Shown: in pieces, positions 41,921 through 52,475 of the stretch
Layout: every line of letters begins with the position of its first letter
How positions within the stretch are numbered: position 1 is the first letter of the stretch
Made by a program: the position numbers and the translations under genes
Notes under the pieces: generated by a model
Told to the model about the DNA's origin: nothing
The model's database searches: none
Seen by the model: the letters and a program-made list of their open reading frames with translations, nothing else
Source: Piezodorus guildinii
Lineage: Eukaryota; Arthropoda; Insecta; Hemiptera; Pentatomidae
DNA length: 64,000 bases
NCBI GenBank assembly: GCA_023052935.1
Contig: CM041298.1
Coordinates: 7,025,344 to 7,089,343 of the forward strand
Direction: 5' to 3'

Positions 41921-42526
41921 TCTTCGTAGCCCAGTTCTTTCAATTTTTGCACAGTATGTTTTGAAACATGGGGTCTTGCTGCCGCTCAGTGAGATCATGA
42001 AGTACCCATGTATCGAGCTTTTTGATATTCCCAATACACTTTAAATGTCTGGAAACGGTAGATGCACTTGTGTTTAGTTTTGCTGAGAGTACTTTAACTG
42101 TTTGGTAGGGGTTTCCTTCTACTCTATGTTTGAGGGCATCGTTGTCTATTACAGACGGAGGTCTTCCTCGGGGCAATTTTCCAAGTCGGTATCCCCAGCT
42201 GAAAACTTAGCAAACCAACGGCGAATGGTCCGTTTATTAACACTACCTTCCCCAAACGCCTTGCAAATATTTCTAGCTGCTAAATGGCCGAGTTTAAACA
42301 CGTACAAAAATATTACTCTAAAATCGCATGTTTCCATGTTCATATTTGGAGGTATACTAAAAAGTGGGTAATTGATTGGGAAGCTAATGTTTATAATACA
42401 AAGGTAGAGGATTAGTAACTGTTTACTTTAAATATGTAAACATTCGGAAGAAAACAACTGAGACCTGCAAAATCCTTTATGTATTTCAGAAACTATAAAA
42501 ACGGACATTTCATGTGAACAACCCAA
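41921..42526 (-). pseudogene. mariner-like element, deleted, one terminal repeat
   Basis: Right terminal repeat ..ACATTTCATGTGAACAACCCAA then TATA. The reverse strand encodes MNMETCDFRVIFLYVFKLGHLAARNICKAFGEGSVNKRTIRRWFAKFSAGDTDLENCPEED, and in a second frame PRGRPPSVIDNDALKHRVEGNPYQTVKVLSAKLNTSASTVSRHLKCIGNIKKLDTWVLHDLTERQQ, then the family-wide deletion to the KELGYE region. Two frames mean a frameshift near CPRG. The catalytic core is absent. Confidence 0.87.
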
Positions 42527-42655
42527 TATAATAGTTTCCATGGAATCTCATTGTAATTGTTTTAAAAATGTTTAAAGCTAACTTAGTTTAAAAGTTTTTA
42601 AATTCCTTTTAATACTTGAGTACTTTTCATCACACCAGATTTTTTTAGAAGTAAA
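42527..42655 (-). mobile_element. HINE-like terminus, decayed
   Basis: AATAGTTTCCATGGAATCTCATTGTAATT and the final CATCACACCAGATTTTTTT resemble the end of a HINE with much of the interior lost. Confidence 0.35.
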
Positions 42656-43029
42656 CTGAGATTGAAATAGTGAACAGTCATTGAAGGTCATCGACCTTGC
42701 AATGAGATCCACGGTTCAGATAGTCGAGTCGGAATTGAACCGCTGAATATTTCAACAGTGGTTCAAACATAATTCCCTTATTTATTTTATTTTATTATTA
42801 TTATTGTTTTAGTTTTTTTGTAAGCATTGCGGATATTACGGTAATTTTAATTTCTTTCCCAACCTTTTATGTGACATTTGGGTGGGCTTTATCCAGCTGG
42901 AAATGTCAAATTTAGGGAAAAATTCCATAATTGTGTCACCGCTTAAAAGTCAAGATAAATTCTCTTTGCGATATAACAAAAAAAAAAATAAAATAATCAG
43001 ATACGCCCATCTCTCCAATTTCAGATAGC
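42656..43029. other. Unassigned gap
   Basis: No feature recognised. Confidence 0.3.
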
Positions 43030-43245
43030 TACCCCGTTTAAACCAATTTAATAAATTTGAATAAAATTATACTTGAAAAAACGTTGTAATGTTAAATTGA
43101 GTTTCGATAGAAACAAGTGTTTCAAATTAGATAATATTATCTACAATATTCACTTAAGTTTATACCCCTTTCGTCTTTCTATATTAAGTTTTACTGCTTT
43201 GTATATAAGATAACATTTTTTCTTAAATCAATTAACTAACAAAAA
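43030..43245 (+). mobile_element. HINE-like fragment, very diverged
   Basis: GAGTTTCGATAGAAACAAGTGTTT, ATAATATTATCTACAATATTCA and TATATAAGATAACATTTTTTCTTAAATC align in order to the first third of the HINE. 43246-43824 has no recognised feature. Confidence 0.4.
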
Positions 43246-43839
43246 AATCTAATTAAAATCAAAATCCTTGATTTTTAATCGTTTTTGAGAAATAGTAAAA
43301 ATATGTGGAATCCATTTTTATTTTTATTTTTTTTTTAATTTCCACTTTTATGAAAAGATTGTATACTACCATATAATTATAATTTGTTATATGTACTCAG
43401 GTAACTTGTATTTTTGTTGAAAATTGGTATTCGAAAATGTTCATGACCGCAATGCAGAGAAATTAGGTGTAAATTTAAAAAAAAATTCATGATATTACAA
43501 AGTATGCAAATAATTCTAAAACCACCATGTTAAACAAATTTAAAATGAACGTCAAAAAAAAAAATGAATTAAGAGATGATGACCCAACAAAAAGAAAAAA
43601 GTTTAAAAACCTTTTAAAATATTAAATTTAGATCTTCTAGGAGAAAGGGGGTCTTAAAAGGTTCAGGGATTAAAAATGTTGATATTAAAAAGTCGAACTA
43701 TCTCACCTCACTTATTAAATTTTCTTTTCTTTTTTAAGTTTAGTTTAATTTAATATTTTAAAATGTAAGTTAGATATACGGTATTTAGGTTACCATTTTA
43801 TTAAAACTGATATTAAATGTTTTCTATATTTTTAATGGT

Positions 43840-45033
43840 CGCGGAATCGCTCGACTATTGACCAAATATTTTCCTTACGTCAAATATTAGAGAAAAAATT
43901 GGAATACAACGGTGTAGTCCATCAACTTTATATCGATTTTAAAAAGGCTTATGGTTCAATAGACCGTCAGAAGCTATATAACATCATGATTGAACAGGGA
44001 ATACCTAGAAAGTTAGTAAACCTAGTAGAGATGTGTTTGTCGGAAACATTCCATAAAGTTAGAATAGGTCATAATTACTCCGAGAGATTTGAGGTGCGAT
44101 CGGGTTTGAAACAGGGTGACTCCCTTTCACCTGTGTTATTTAATATAGCTTTAGAATATGTCATAGAAAAGGTGATGTGTACCGAGAAAGCTTAAATATG
44201 GGTGACAGGATTCCGGGTTTTGGGGTATGCCGATGATCTGGTACTGCTAGGTGAAGACACGGAAACCATACAACTAAACACAAGTGTGTTAATAAAAACC
44301 GGTAAAGAAATAGGACACGAATTAAATACCGGTAAGACGAAGTATATGATTAGTAGCAGAAACGGTGTCGATCTTGGTGATATTGATGTATCAGGTCATA
44401 CTTTTGAACACGTAGAGAAATTCAAGTATTTAGGTTCAATTATAACTAGAAAAAATGAAATACAGGAAGAAATAAAGTCCCGGTTAAAAATGGGAAATGC
44501 GTGTTATTATTCAGTTGCTAAGTTACTTAGTTCGCGGCTTCTATCTAAAAACTTAAAGATTAGAATTTGTAAAACTATTATTCTTCCAACGGTTCTTTAC
44601 GGATGTGAAACGTGGCCGCTTACTTTGAAGGATGAACAACGGCTTAAGGTTTTCGAAAATAAGTTATTGCGTAAAATATTTGGTCCAAAGAGAGATGAGG
44701 CCACTGGGGAGTTTAGAAGGTTGCACAACGCGGAATTGCGGATTTTGCATCCTGTGCATATAATTGAGCTGATTGCATCGCGGAGACTCAAATGGGCGAG
44801 TAAAGTTGTTGGAATCGATGACGAGCGGATTCCGAGAAAGTTGGTATTTGCTGATCCGACTGGTAGGCGTCCGAAAGGTAGGTCGAAGCGGAGATGGGAG
44901 GATTGCGTTAAGGCTGATCTCGGGGGCTTGGGCTTGAATAGTAAACATTGGACGGGTCTGTGTAGGCGGAATTTGGTGGTATCGGCATCGAACCTTCGGG
45001 TTCGCTAAGCCTATATTATTATTATTATTATTA
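43840..45033 (+). pseudogene. RTE-like LINE, longest copy, with TSD
   Basis: The open frame from 43842 begins RNRSTIDQIFSLRQILEKKLEYNGVVHQLYIDFKKAYGSIDRQKLY (RT motifs 1 and A; the usual DS is GS), then LVNLVEMCLSETFHKVRIGHNYSERFEVRSGLKQGDSLSPVLFNIALEYVIEKV (motif B). Two one-base indels near 44191 and 44213 shift the frame for ~22 bases and then restore it at GYADDLVLLGEDTETIQL (motif C). A 268-codon frame follows to SASNLRVR, the family C-terminus. The endonuclease is lost. TATATTTT(T)AATGGT at 43825-43839 and 45034-45047 is the TSD. It has the longest RT sequence and would be the best family reference. Confidence 0.92.
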
Positions 45034-45149
45034 TATATTTTAATGGTGAGTTTACTTTGAAAACCAAAAATCTTACCAAACTTATTATTTATATTTAGGA
45101 CGTATATAAATGTAAGTATATATTGGGATATAATTGAACCTTTTTTAAC

Positions 45150-45407
45150 CATAATCGAGTCACTTTATATCATGCGATTTTAACCATTGTACGATTTTTC
45201 AAAAAATCAACTTTAACGATTATTATTAAACTAGCTATATCGATGTAAACTTTAATGGGCTTTAATATTATTGCCGATATTTTAAATTTTCATCCTCTAA
45301 AGAACCTTTAATTTTGTATATTCGAAAAAACAAATTTACTATTGATAAATAGTTAAATAAATAAGTTGAACTTCTTTGATTACTAACTGACGGAGAAAAG
45401 TGCAAAT
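45150..45407 (-). mobile_element. HINE-like fragment
   Basis: GTCACTTTATATCATGCGATTTT, AAACTAGCTATATCGATGTAAACTTTAATGGGCTTTAATAT and CATCCTCTAAAGAACCTTTAATTTTGTATATTCG are HINE interior blocks. Interrupted by the CTGTGGCGG MITE. Confidence 0.65.
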
Positions 45408-45580
45408 ATATCTGTGGCGGTCGTGAATAAGTGGTTAAGTCAAAATCTTTCATTTTACAGGCGAGCGACTTAAACTTTACGTAATACCCAAAATAGAGTT
45501 ATAACATACAGCTTTCTTCCCACCTGAAATTTCTTCCACCAAGAAATTTATTTAACAAATTTAACAATACGTAGGAGACG

Positions 45581-46361
45581 ATGTGATGGAACCCTTACCA
45601 TTTGGCATATTTTTCAAGAATGCTCTATAATAAAAGCATCTCTAAAACGCTACACTCATAAAAGAATTAAACATGTGTTGCTAACTTAAACTAGTTTATC
45701 TTAATTTCTAATTTTATATTATCAATTGTGTTATCTGTTTTTTTTTTGTTTTTTTTATATGTAGGTTTTTTATTTAGTTTTTCCTACTACCATAGTTAAT
45801 ATCAATTTAATTTTACCACTAATTATAGATTAGATAATTAGATTATAACTACCAAATGAACCAAACATTTGATGATTGTAAGGATGTCTCATCCGAAATC
45901 ATTTATAAATTTTTTGTCAATATGTAAAAATGTAAATAAAGTTTATTTTCTTTCTTCTTCTTCAAGAATGCTCTTATTATTCATCACACCTGAATAAAAT
46001 TGGACTAAGCCCGAATATTGCAGCGATGCTGGGTGATAGAGAGGAAACCATTGAATTAGTTTTTGATTTTCTTAAGGAGCAGTCATTATTATCGAAATTA
46101 TAAAGACCATCCCTAGTCAGTTAGCATTACTAGTATTAGCTTTTTATACTATTGTTTACATAAAAAATATTTTTTCTTTCTTTATTTTTTTAAAATTTAT
46201 TTATTATTTATTTATTTTCTTTATTTATTTTTTTTATTATTTTTTTCCCCTTTCTTTCTCTCATCACTCATTACCTAATAGTTCTTTCTTATTAAGGTTG
46301 AATATACACATAGTTTAGTTGATGACTAGGGTTTACGCCTTAAAACCCAAACAAACAAACA
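45581..46361 (+). pseudogene. LINE 3' end (Jockey/R1-like) inside the MITE
   Basis: AATACGTAGGAGACG (15 bp) is duplicated at 45566-45580 and 46362-46376. Removing the inner insertion (45627-45974), the flanking frame reads DGTLTIWHIFQEC and then SYYSSHLNKIGL, ending ETIELVFDFLKEQSLLSKL before a stop at ~46100. The H..QEC pattern resembles the C-terminal knuckle of Jockey/R1-type LINEs. The tail is AAACAAACAAAC. Only the extreme C-terminus remains. Confidence 0.7.
45627..45960 (+). mobile_element. Inner LINE-like 3' end insertion
   Basis: TTCAAGAATGCTCT (14 bp) is duplicated at 45613-45626 and 45961-45974, splitting the frame of the outer LINE. The 334 bp insert is AT-rich and non-coding, with AATAAAG near 45936 and a TTTCTTTCTTCTTC 3' end. 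It looks like the 3' untranslated end of another LINE; family unknown. Confidence 0.7.
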
Positions 46362-46682
46362 AATACGTAGGAGACGGTCTGAGGGAGCGATACGTGTCGA
46401 GTTATCCAGTTTTTCACGACCGCCACAGATATATAATCAAACAGATAGATGTACTCAAAAAGTGCGCAGAAAAAGTAAGGCTACAGATGTCCTTTCAAAC
46501 ACAGTTACAGTCGTATATATATGCAAGATTTAATTTTTTTTTTTTTCTCTCTTTTTTCGTTTATGACGCTTTACTAATTTTAAAACTCTATACATATTTT
46601 TTCTCTATCTTCAAAAATAAATGAGTTATGGGCGTATTTATAGGTACAATTTTTATATTTTTCTTTTGTATTTTCTCTTTTT

Positions 46683-47568
46683 ACTTTTAATTGCTATATA
46701 TAGTAAGGGAAAGTATTGCGATCCTGAAAATTTTCGAATTTCAGTTTTCAACGGAAATACACGTTTTAAGGTCCCTTGAATCCAAATAACCAAGTCCCAC
46801 AAAGGTCTGACGTGTGGTAACTCTCGGGCGGAATCGAAAAGTCCTATGAAACTGAAATTTCATATTTAAGACAAATATACTCCCGAGACGTTACAAAACC
46901 TTTTTAATCAAAATGAGCTTACCAGAAGAGCCACTTTATACAATACATTTTCACCTTTTTTCGATTTTCTCTAAAAGGCTTCCGAAGATTTTAATTAAAC
47001 TTGCTATATCAATGTAAAATTTAATAGGCTTTAATATCATTTAGGTTTCATTTGGATTAAAATGGTCTGACAGGGCTTAAATGCCTATATTTTACATTTT
47101 CTTCTTCTAAAGTATTTTTAATTTTGTAGATTCTATAAAAATAACCATATTATTGTTAGCATTGATAAATAACAACTAAATATGCAAGTTGTGCGAATTT
47201 GAAAAGCATCTAAAGGAGAAAACTGAAAAAATGTTTGTTTAATGCATTTTTTTTTTGTTTTTGAACATAAGAGCAGTAATATACATGTATGATATACCGT
47301 TGGACAGCTAAAGAATTTAGAAAAAATTCATCTCATACACAAGCTTTTAAAAGTTAATAGAGAGTGATAAAAGCGATAAAACTAAGTGTAGTGTAGTTTT
47401 AGATAATAATATAATAGATTTTTTTATAAAACACATGTTTCTATAGAAATTACATTTAATTAATTCTTTAATGGTTTCACTCATTTTTATCTCTTACTGC
47501 ACTTGAAAATTCTTTAATCGATTTTAAAAACGGAGGTAAGTGAAAGTCGTGTGTTTCCTGCACCAGAT
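46683..47568 (-). mobile_element. Complete HINE-like element
   Basis: From the degraded hairpin ACTTTTAATTGCTATATATAGTAAGGG to CTGCACCAGAT, ~886 bp. The microsatellite is almost absent (TGACGTGTGG). T runs border it. It lies just inside or beside U1 sequence (TTCTCTATCTTCA on both sides at ~46600 and ~47605). Confidence 0.83.
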
Positions 47569-47599
47569 TTTTTATTTTTATTAACGTTAAAAACATTAA

Positions 47600-47900
47600 T
47601 GAATTTCTTCTCTATCTTCATAAATAACTGAGTTATTAAATAAAATAATTTTTAATCTTCCGCCATTATAAAAATAAACAGCTGATATCAACGTTTAGGT
47701 CAACGTTGCTAAGATCTTCCTTGTACGCCTTAGTATTTATGTGGCAAATTTCAAAAAAATTGATGCAGTAGTTTTTATTCTTTATTTCGATTCTACGTGT
47801 CTTGATACGTAAACGGTCAAATTTTAAGGAGAGTAATTTTTTTTTTTGTCTATTTAAAAGATTCATTATTAAAAATAATAATCCAAATTTTTTTTTTTGT
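47600..47900 (+). repeat. Unclassified repeat U1, partial
   Basis: TCTCTATCTTCATAAATAACTGAGTTATTAAATAAA, CAGCTGATATCAACG, TATGTGGCAAATTTCAAAAAAAT, GATTCTACGTGTCTTGA and TCAAATTTTAAGGAGAG follow the same order as at 23883-24115. Confidence 0.65.
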
Positions 47901-48640
47901 AATCAGAGTCTTGAATCTTAAGTTATGCCCTTGAATGTAGTCTTTGAAGAATCTTAAGGAAAGGAAGAACGGATCGAAGCTTTCCCGAATAAAAGTTAGA
48001 CGTAAAATATTCGTCGGTGGAAAAAGGTGGGATGGATTCGACTTGGCGAGGTGTTTCAGAAGTTGTTATCGCTTCTAGTGACGGGTCTTGGGAAAAGTGA
48101 TTCTTTAACAACTTGCTCTTACTCTAAGTTATTTTCTCTTCGATAAGCTTATTGAAAAAGGTGCGTCGTACCAAAATGTAGTATCAATAATGTAAATTAC
48201 GTTAATACAATAAATTAATTATTAAATTATTGTTAACTAGTTCCCATATGTGAAGTTCAAAAACCTTGGTTATGCAGGAAGCGATTTTCTATGAAGTAGT
48301 TGGTTACATAGCGGGAAAGAAACATAGACAATGTTAGAAATCGATAATTGAAAAAAGTGAATTATAATTTTTATCTGGAATTTTTAGAAATCATTTGATA
48401 ATTTTTATTAAGGCTAATTTTCATTTTTTATAATTGAAAAACCGGATCCTATTCAGTATTTTTGTTGTACGATCAACAATTATCATGTCACTTTTCTCTC
48501 ATACTTTTTAAATCCGAAATATGAATTTGTTAGAAATTATCTCTATAATATTGTGAGTCAGCAGTGGTAATTAGGTGGTGAATATATAAACAGTTTGTGA
48601 GAGAATATATTTCTTTCCAAAATACATTATTAATTTTTTA
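47901..48640. other. Unassigned gap
   Basis: No feature recognised; 47930-48120 is less AT-rich and has a 62-codon reverse frame without known motifs. Confidence 0.3.
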
Positions 48641-48649
48641 TTTCAAAAC

Positions 48650-48750
48650 ATCTGTGAGCGCAAAAAACGACTTACACTTACCTCCTATGTTCAAATTAAT
48701 TTAGGAATTTTTAAATACATAGAGATAGAAAAAATATCGAAGAATTAATT
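48650..48750 (+). mobile_element. HINE-like element, part before SINE
   Basis: ATCTGTGAGCGCAAAAAACGACTTACACTTACCTCC to GAAGAATTAATT, the non-hairpin end of a copy that resumes at 49000. Confidence 0.7.
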
Positions 48751-48988
48751 GGGTTCAAACCCGCAGGTGGTCCTAGGATTTTTTAATGGGAGTAAAAAAT
48801 CCTTAGTTACGCCGTCCTTCGGAGGGGACGTTAAAAGGTGGTCCCGAGCCTGTGCGATGTCAGGTACTCGTTAAAGATCCCTATCCTAATAAAACCTGGA
48901 TAGGCAAAATTTAAGACTCCCACTGTAGCATCGTCCGATTAACCATAGTAGCATAAAGTGACGTTAAATAAATAAACAAACAAAATCA
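48751..48988 (+). mobile_element. SINE-A, body complete, head truncated, with TSD
   Basis: Starts at GGGTTCAAACCCGC (B box) and runs through CAGGTGGTCCTAGGA, CCGTCCTTCGGAGGGGACG (small hairpin), GGTCCCGAGCCTGTGCGATG, CTATCCTAATAAAACCTGG and GCATCGTCCGATT to GTGACGTTAAATAAATAAAC. AAGAATTAATT (11 bp) at 48740-48750 and 48989-48999 is the TSD. This is the best reference for the SINE-A body. Confidence 0.88.
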
Positions 48989-48999
48989 AAGAATTAATT

Positions 49000-49828
49000 A
49001 CACACATGTTCGATAGAAACATGTGTTTTCTGAAATAATCTATCTTTTTTTTTTATCGACAACATATTTTGTAGTTAGTTTTATTGGCTTTTTATCACTC
49101 TCCATTAACTTTTACAATTCCGTGTATTAGATAATATATATTTTTTTCTTAAAGCTTTCGAATGGTAATTTTATACATCTATATTACTATTATTATGTTC
49201 AAAAACACAAAAATTGCATAACAAATATATTATTTAACTTTTTCTTTTAGTTGTTAATTAAATTCGCTCAACTTGCAAATTTAGCCGTTATTTATCAATG
49301 TTAACAAGATGATATGATTAATTTCTTGAAATCTACAAAATTAATGGTACTTTAAAGTAAGGAAACTTTAATTGTCGGCATTTAAGCCCTGTCAGACTAT
49401 TTCAATCAGAATGAAACCTACATGATATTAAAGCTCATTACTTTTTTACATGGATATAGTGAGTTTAATTAAAATCGTTAGAGCCGTTTGGAGTTAATCG
49501 TAAAACGGTGCAAAATCCATGTTACAAAGTAGGACTTCCGGTCAGCCGATTTTAGTGAAAAAGTTGCTGTAACATCTCGGGCGTATTTTTGTCTTAAATA
49601 TAAAATCTTCCTATGATTATGAAAAATTAAAGTTTCCTAGGGCTTTTTATTGCTGGACACACCACAAACTCACGGGCACCGACCAACATTGACATACAAA
49701 CCTTTTCGCGGACTTGGTTATTTGGACTCAGGGAAAAATGTGTTTTTCCGGTAAAAACTGGAATTGAAAAATTTCACGATCACAATACTTTCCCTTACTA
49801 TGTATTTAATAAGCATTAAGTGAAAGTA
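49000..49828 (+). mobile_element. HINE-like element, part after SINE
   Basis: ACACATGTTCGATAGAAACATGTG through all interior blocks to TTTCCCTTACTATGTATTTAATAAGCATTAAGTGAAAGT, a lengthened hairpin variant. The microsatellite is reduced. Confidence 0.8.
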
Positions 49829-49839
49829 AAAAAAAAAAA

Positions 49840-49970
49840 AAAAGTTAAAGAATTACATTTAGTTTCAATAGAAGGGTATGTTTCAGATTTAAGAATTATA
49901 TTATAATCGCAACTTTTTGTATAAGATAATATTTTATTCTGAAACCTGAGTATGATACATCTATATTAGT
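49840..49970 (+). mobile_element. HINE-like fragment in tandem
   Basis: AAAGAATTACATTTAGTTTCAATAGAA, AATTATATTATAATC, TATAAGATAATATTTTATTCTGAAA match the early part of the HINE and follow the preceding copy on the same strand. Confidence 0.5.
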
Positions 49971-50114
49971 TTGTTTGTTTATTTATTTAACGTCACTTTA
50001 TGCTGCTGTGGCTAATCGGACGATGCTACAGTGGGAGTCCTAAATTTTGCCTATCCAGGTTTTATTAGGATAGGGATCTTTAGCGAGTACCTGACATCGC
50101 ACAGGCTCAGGACC
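49971..50114 (-). mobile_element. SINE-A body fragment
   Basis: GTTTGTTTGTTTATTTATTTAACGTCAC to GACATCGCACAGGCTCAGGACCA, nearly identical to the 48.8 kb copy; head and part of the body are missing. Confidence 0.85.
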
Positions 50115-50600
50115 AAAATTTCGTACCGCTTCTCGTTGAGTTTGACTTTGAACTAGACACAGTTTAAATTTCTCTTTAACTCACCTAAAACTGATAGAAA
50201 TATCAAAAATTATCTAAGGATAAACGTGCTAATAATATTCTATATAGCATGTTGAATCGGGTTGTTTTGTGCCGAATTCAGCATGCTCTTGTTATATGGT
50301 AATTGGGATTTTGTTAATACCGCTTTTGCCTCCTTGCAATTATCTGCTAGTATTCGGACGTCCCGCTGAGAGGGTAATACAGCCGAGATGGGGACTATAT
50401 GTGAGATTTAAGCTCTCATAAGGAGAGAGGTTATTGGTCCAGGGATCCACTAATGTTGCCTCAAGCTGTTGCCACGATTAAGGGAGCCTTTGGAAGATTA
50501 GACCCTGGGGTCGTTAAGGCCTCCTCTTGCAATGGCAAAATATCAAAAATAACTTTTATATATATTTTTTTATTTCTTCTACGTTAATGATTGTTTTATA
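50115..50600. other. Unassigned gap
   Basis: No recognised family; 50330-50530 is richer in GC with no long frame. Confidence 0.3.
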
Positions 50601-50608
50601 ATAGCAAA

Positions 50609-50680
50609 AAAATCTGTTGCGCACAGCACACGACTTTCACTTACTTCCGTTGTTATTAGGTTGTTTCACATGAAACCGGC
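50609..50680 (+). mobile_element. HINE-like terminus abutting a solo mariner end
   Basis: ATCTGTTGCGCACAGCACACGACTTTCACTTACTTCCG is a HINE end (50609-50650). It is followed at ~50655 by TTAGGTTGTTTCACATGAAA, a mariner terminal repeat without further mariner sequence. 50681-51040 is AT-rich with A runs and no feature. Confidence 0.6.
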
Positions 50681-51045
50681 CACATGCCTCAAACGTTATA
50701 CATGTTGTGGTAATTGCACCAATTATATGTTACTTTTACGTTATATTTACAATAGGGGTCAGTGGTAATTGATAGCCTATGTTACTTTATGAACATTAGG
50801 AAAAATCTGAAAACAAAAACCTACAGAAAAAAAAAAAAAAAGAATTTAAGTAAAAACAAAATAATTACAGTTAAAAACAAAACAAAAAAATATAAACAAT
50901 TAAAGTAAAACAAAAGATATTATATTAAAAAAAAATAAAATAAAAATAACTAAGTGGAAACGAAACAATACAAATACATATTTTGGTTATATGCTAATAT
51001 ATTATTTCTTTTTGGCATTTTAAGATTAGTCTAGTATTTATTTAG

Positions 51046-51288
51046 TTAGTATTTAGTATCGCCTATTTTTTGAACTATTGGGTTGTCACTAGCAGGAGTA
51101 CGCGAAAAGAAAAGTTGTGCCAGCGAGTACGTATATTTTTTTATCGAGGGGAGTTGTAAATCCGACATGATTGTGATTCGCGTGTAACGAGGATAGTTAT
51201 TATCGATGCGCATGCATGTGTTCTGCACCACCTCCAATTTCCGATAATTGGAATGACATGTGTAACTCCAGACTGGGGGCAAGGTAGT
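51046..51288 (-). pseudogene. Jockey-like LINE (family B), C-terminal part
   Basis: The reverse strand encodes LPPVWSYTCHSNYRKLEVVQNTCMRIDNNYPRYTRITIMSDLQLPSIKKYTYSLAQLFF to a stop near 51046, the post-RT region of Jockey LINEs. The upstream part lies at 52133-52475, across the RTE insertion. About 40 expected codons between the two parts (the KIIYKMFPYFNRKSRLSTQNK-like segment of the 63.5 kb copy) are missing. Confidence 0.8.
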
Positions 51289-51346
51289 ATACCCTAAAAC
51301 CGGAATCTTGTCAAATATGTATGACAAGATTCCGGTTTTGGGGTAT
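51289..51346. repeat. Fold-back at RTE 5' junction
   Basis: 25 bp at 51289-51313 are the inverse of RTE sequence at 51322-51346 (24 of 25 match), separated by AATATGTA. The right arm is the genuine RTE codons for DKIPVLGY; the left arm is an inverted extra copy. Confidence 0.9.
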
Positions 51347-52132
51347 GCCGATGATCTGGTACTGCTAAGTGAAGACACGGAAACCATACAACTAAATACA
51401 AGTGTGTTAATAAAAACCGGTAAAGAAATAGGACTCGAATTAAATACCGATAAGACGAAGTATATGATTAGTAGCAGAAACGGTTTCGATCTTGGTGATA
51501 TTGATGTATTAGGTCATACTTTTGAACACGTAGAGAAATTCAAGTATTTAGGTTCAATTATAACTAGAAAAAAATGAAATCCAGGAAGAAATAAAGTCCC
51601 GGTTAAAGGTGGGAAATGCGTGTTCAGTTGCTTTAAGTTCGCGGCTTCTATCTAAAAACTTAAAGGTTAGAATTTATAAAACTATTATTCTTCCAACGGT
51701 TCTTTACGGATGTGAAACGTGGCCGCTTACTTTGAAGGATGAACAACGGCTTAAGGTTTTCGAAAATAAGGTATTGCGTAAAATATTTGGTCCAAAGAGA
51801 GATGAGGCCACTGGGGAGTTTAGAAGGTTGCACAACGCGGAATTGCGGAACTTGCATCCTGTGAATATAATTGAGCTTATTGCACCGCGGAGACTGAAAT
51901 GGGCGAATAAAGTTGTTGGGCTCGATGACGAGCGGATTCCGAGAAAGTTGGTATTTGCTGATCCCACTGGTAGGCGTCCGAAAGGTAGGCCGAAGCGGAG
52001 ATGGGAGGATTGCGTTAAGGCTGACCTCGGGAGCTTGGGCTTGAATGGTGAACATTGGACGAGTCTGTGTAGGCGGGATTTGGTGGTATCGGCATCGAAC
52101 CTTCGGGTTCGCTAAGCCTATTATTATTATTA
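51314..52132 (+). pseudogene. RTE-like LINE copy inside Jockey B
   Basis: Encodes DKIPVLGYADDLVLLSEDTETIQLNTSVLIKTGKEIGLELNTDKTKYMISSRNGFDLGDIDVLGHTFEHVEKFKYLGSIITRK (89-codon frame with the YADD active site), a frameshift in the AAAAAATGAAATCC run, a small deletion in the NACYYSVAKLL block, then a 168-codon frame with YGCETWPLTLKDEQRLKVFENKVLRKIFGPKRDEATGEFRRLHNAELRNLHPVNIIELIAPRRLKWANKVVGLDDERIPRKLVFADPTGRRPKGRPKRRWED to SASNLRVR. (TTA)n tail of about 7 units. Very similar to the 43.8 kb copy, so recently active. Confidence 0.92.
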
Positions 52133-52475
52133 TTATTATTATGATGCATTTATTATGTATGTGGTTTGTGAAAGTTAATGATTTGTCCATTTCTAATCCT
52201 AAGTAATTTATAGACTGGGCCTAGGAGATTATATTTCCGTTCATAACAGTGTTTTTTGTGACGGATGCCTCATTTTTGTGAAAATTATTGCTTTAGTTTT
52301 CTGGACATTAATTGTAATTTTCCATTTTAAAAAGTAGCGAATAAGTTTTTTTGAGGAGAGCCTGTAAGCTATTGATTATTGTGTCGATCCTATATGAAGA
52401 TGTATAGCCGTGTCGTCGGCGTATAGGGATCGTTCTACTGATGGGTGTGAAGGGAGGTCTGAAGTAATAATAATA
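52133..52475 (-). pseudogene. Jockey-like LINE (family B), RT core part
   Basis: The reverse strand reads ITSDLPSHPSVERSLYADDTAIHLHIGS (RT motif C, YADD), frame breaks, then YLGLEMDKSLTFTNHIHNKC just before the RTE tail. Completes the Jockey copy split by the RTE insertion. 52476-53199 shows no recognised element; 52620-52910 is GC-richer without a long frame. Confidence 0.75.

Larger units (their letters stand above)
45408..46432. mobile_element. CTGTGGCGG MITE carrying nested LINE insertions
   Basis: Same ends as 31751-31977, with the interior in reverse orientation. The MITE parts are 45408-45580 and 46362-46432; the ~780 bp between is a LINE insertion with its own duplication. Empty-site length would be ~230 bp, matching the other copy. 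Confidence 0.85.

Noticed and set aside
44664..45152. Long antisense frames over RTE copies (also at 8764-9111, 23349-23774, 51660-52190, 55008-55367, 56775-57140)
   Set aside because: They mirror the conserved sense frame of the RTE C-terminus and carry no domain of their own; the Ile/Asn runs are the (TTA)n tail.
51046..51387. 113-codon reverse frame as a single protein
   Set aside because: It is a chimera: the first part is antisense RTE and its inverted arm, the rest is the Jockey B C-terminus.
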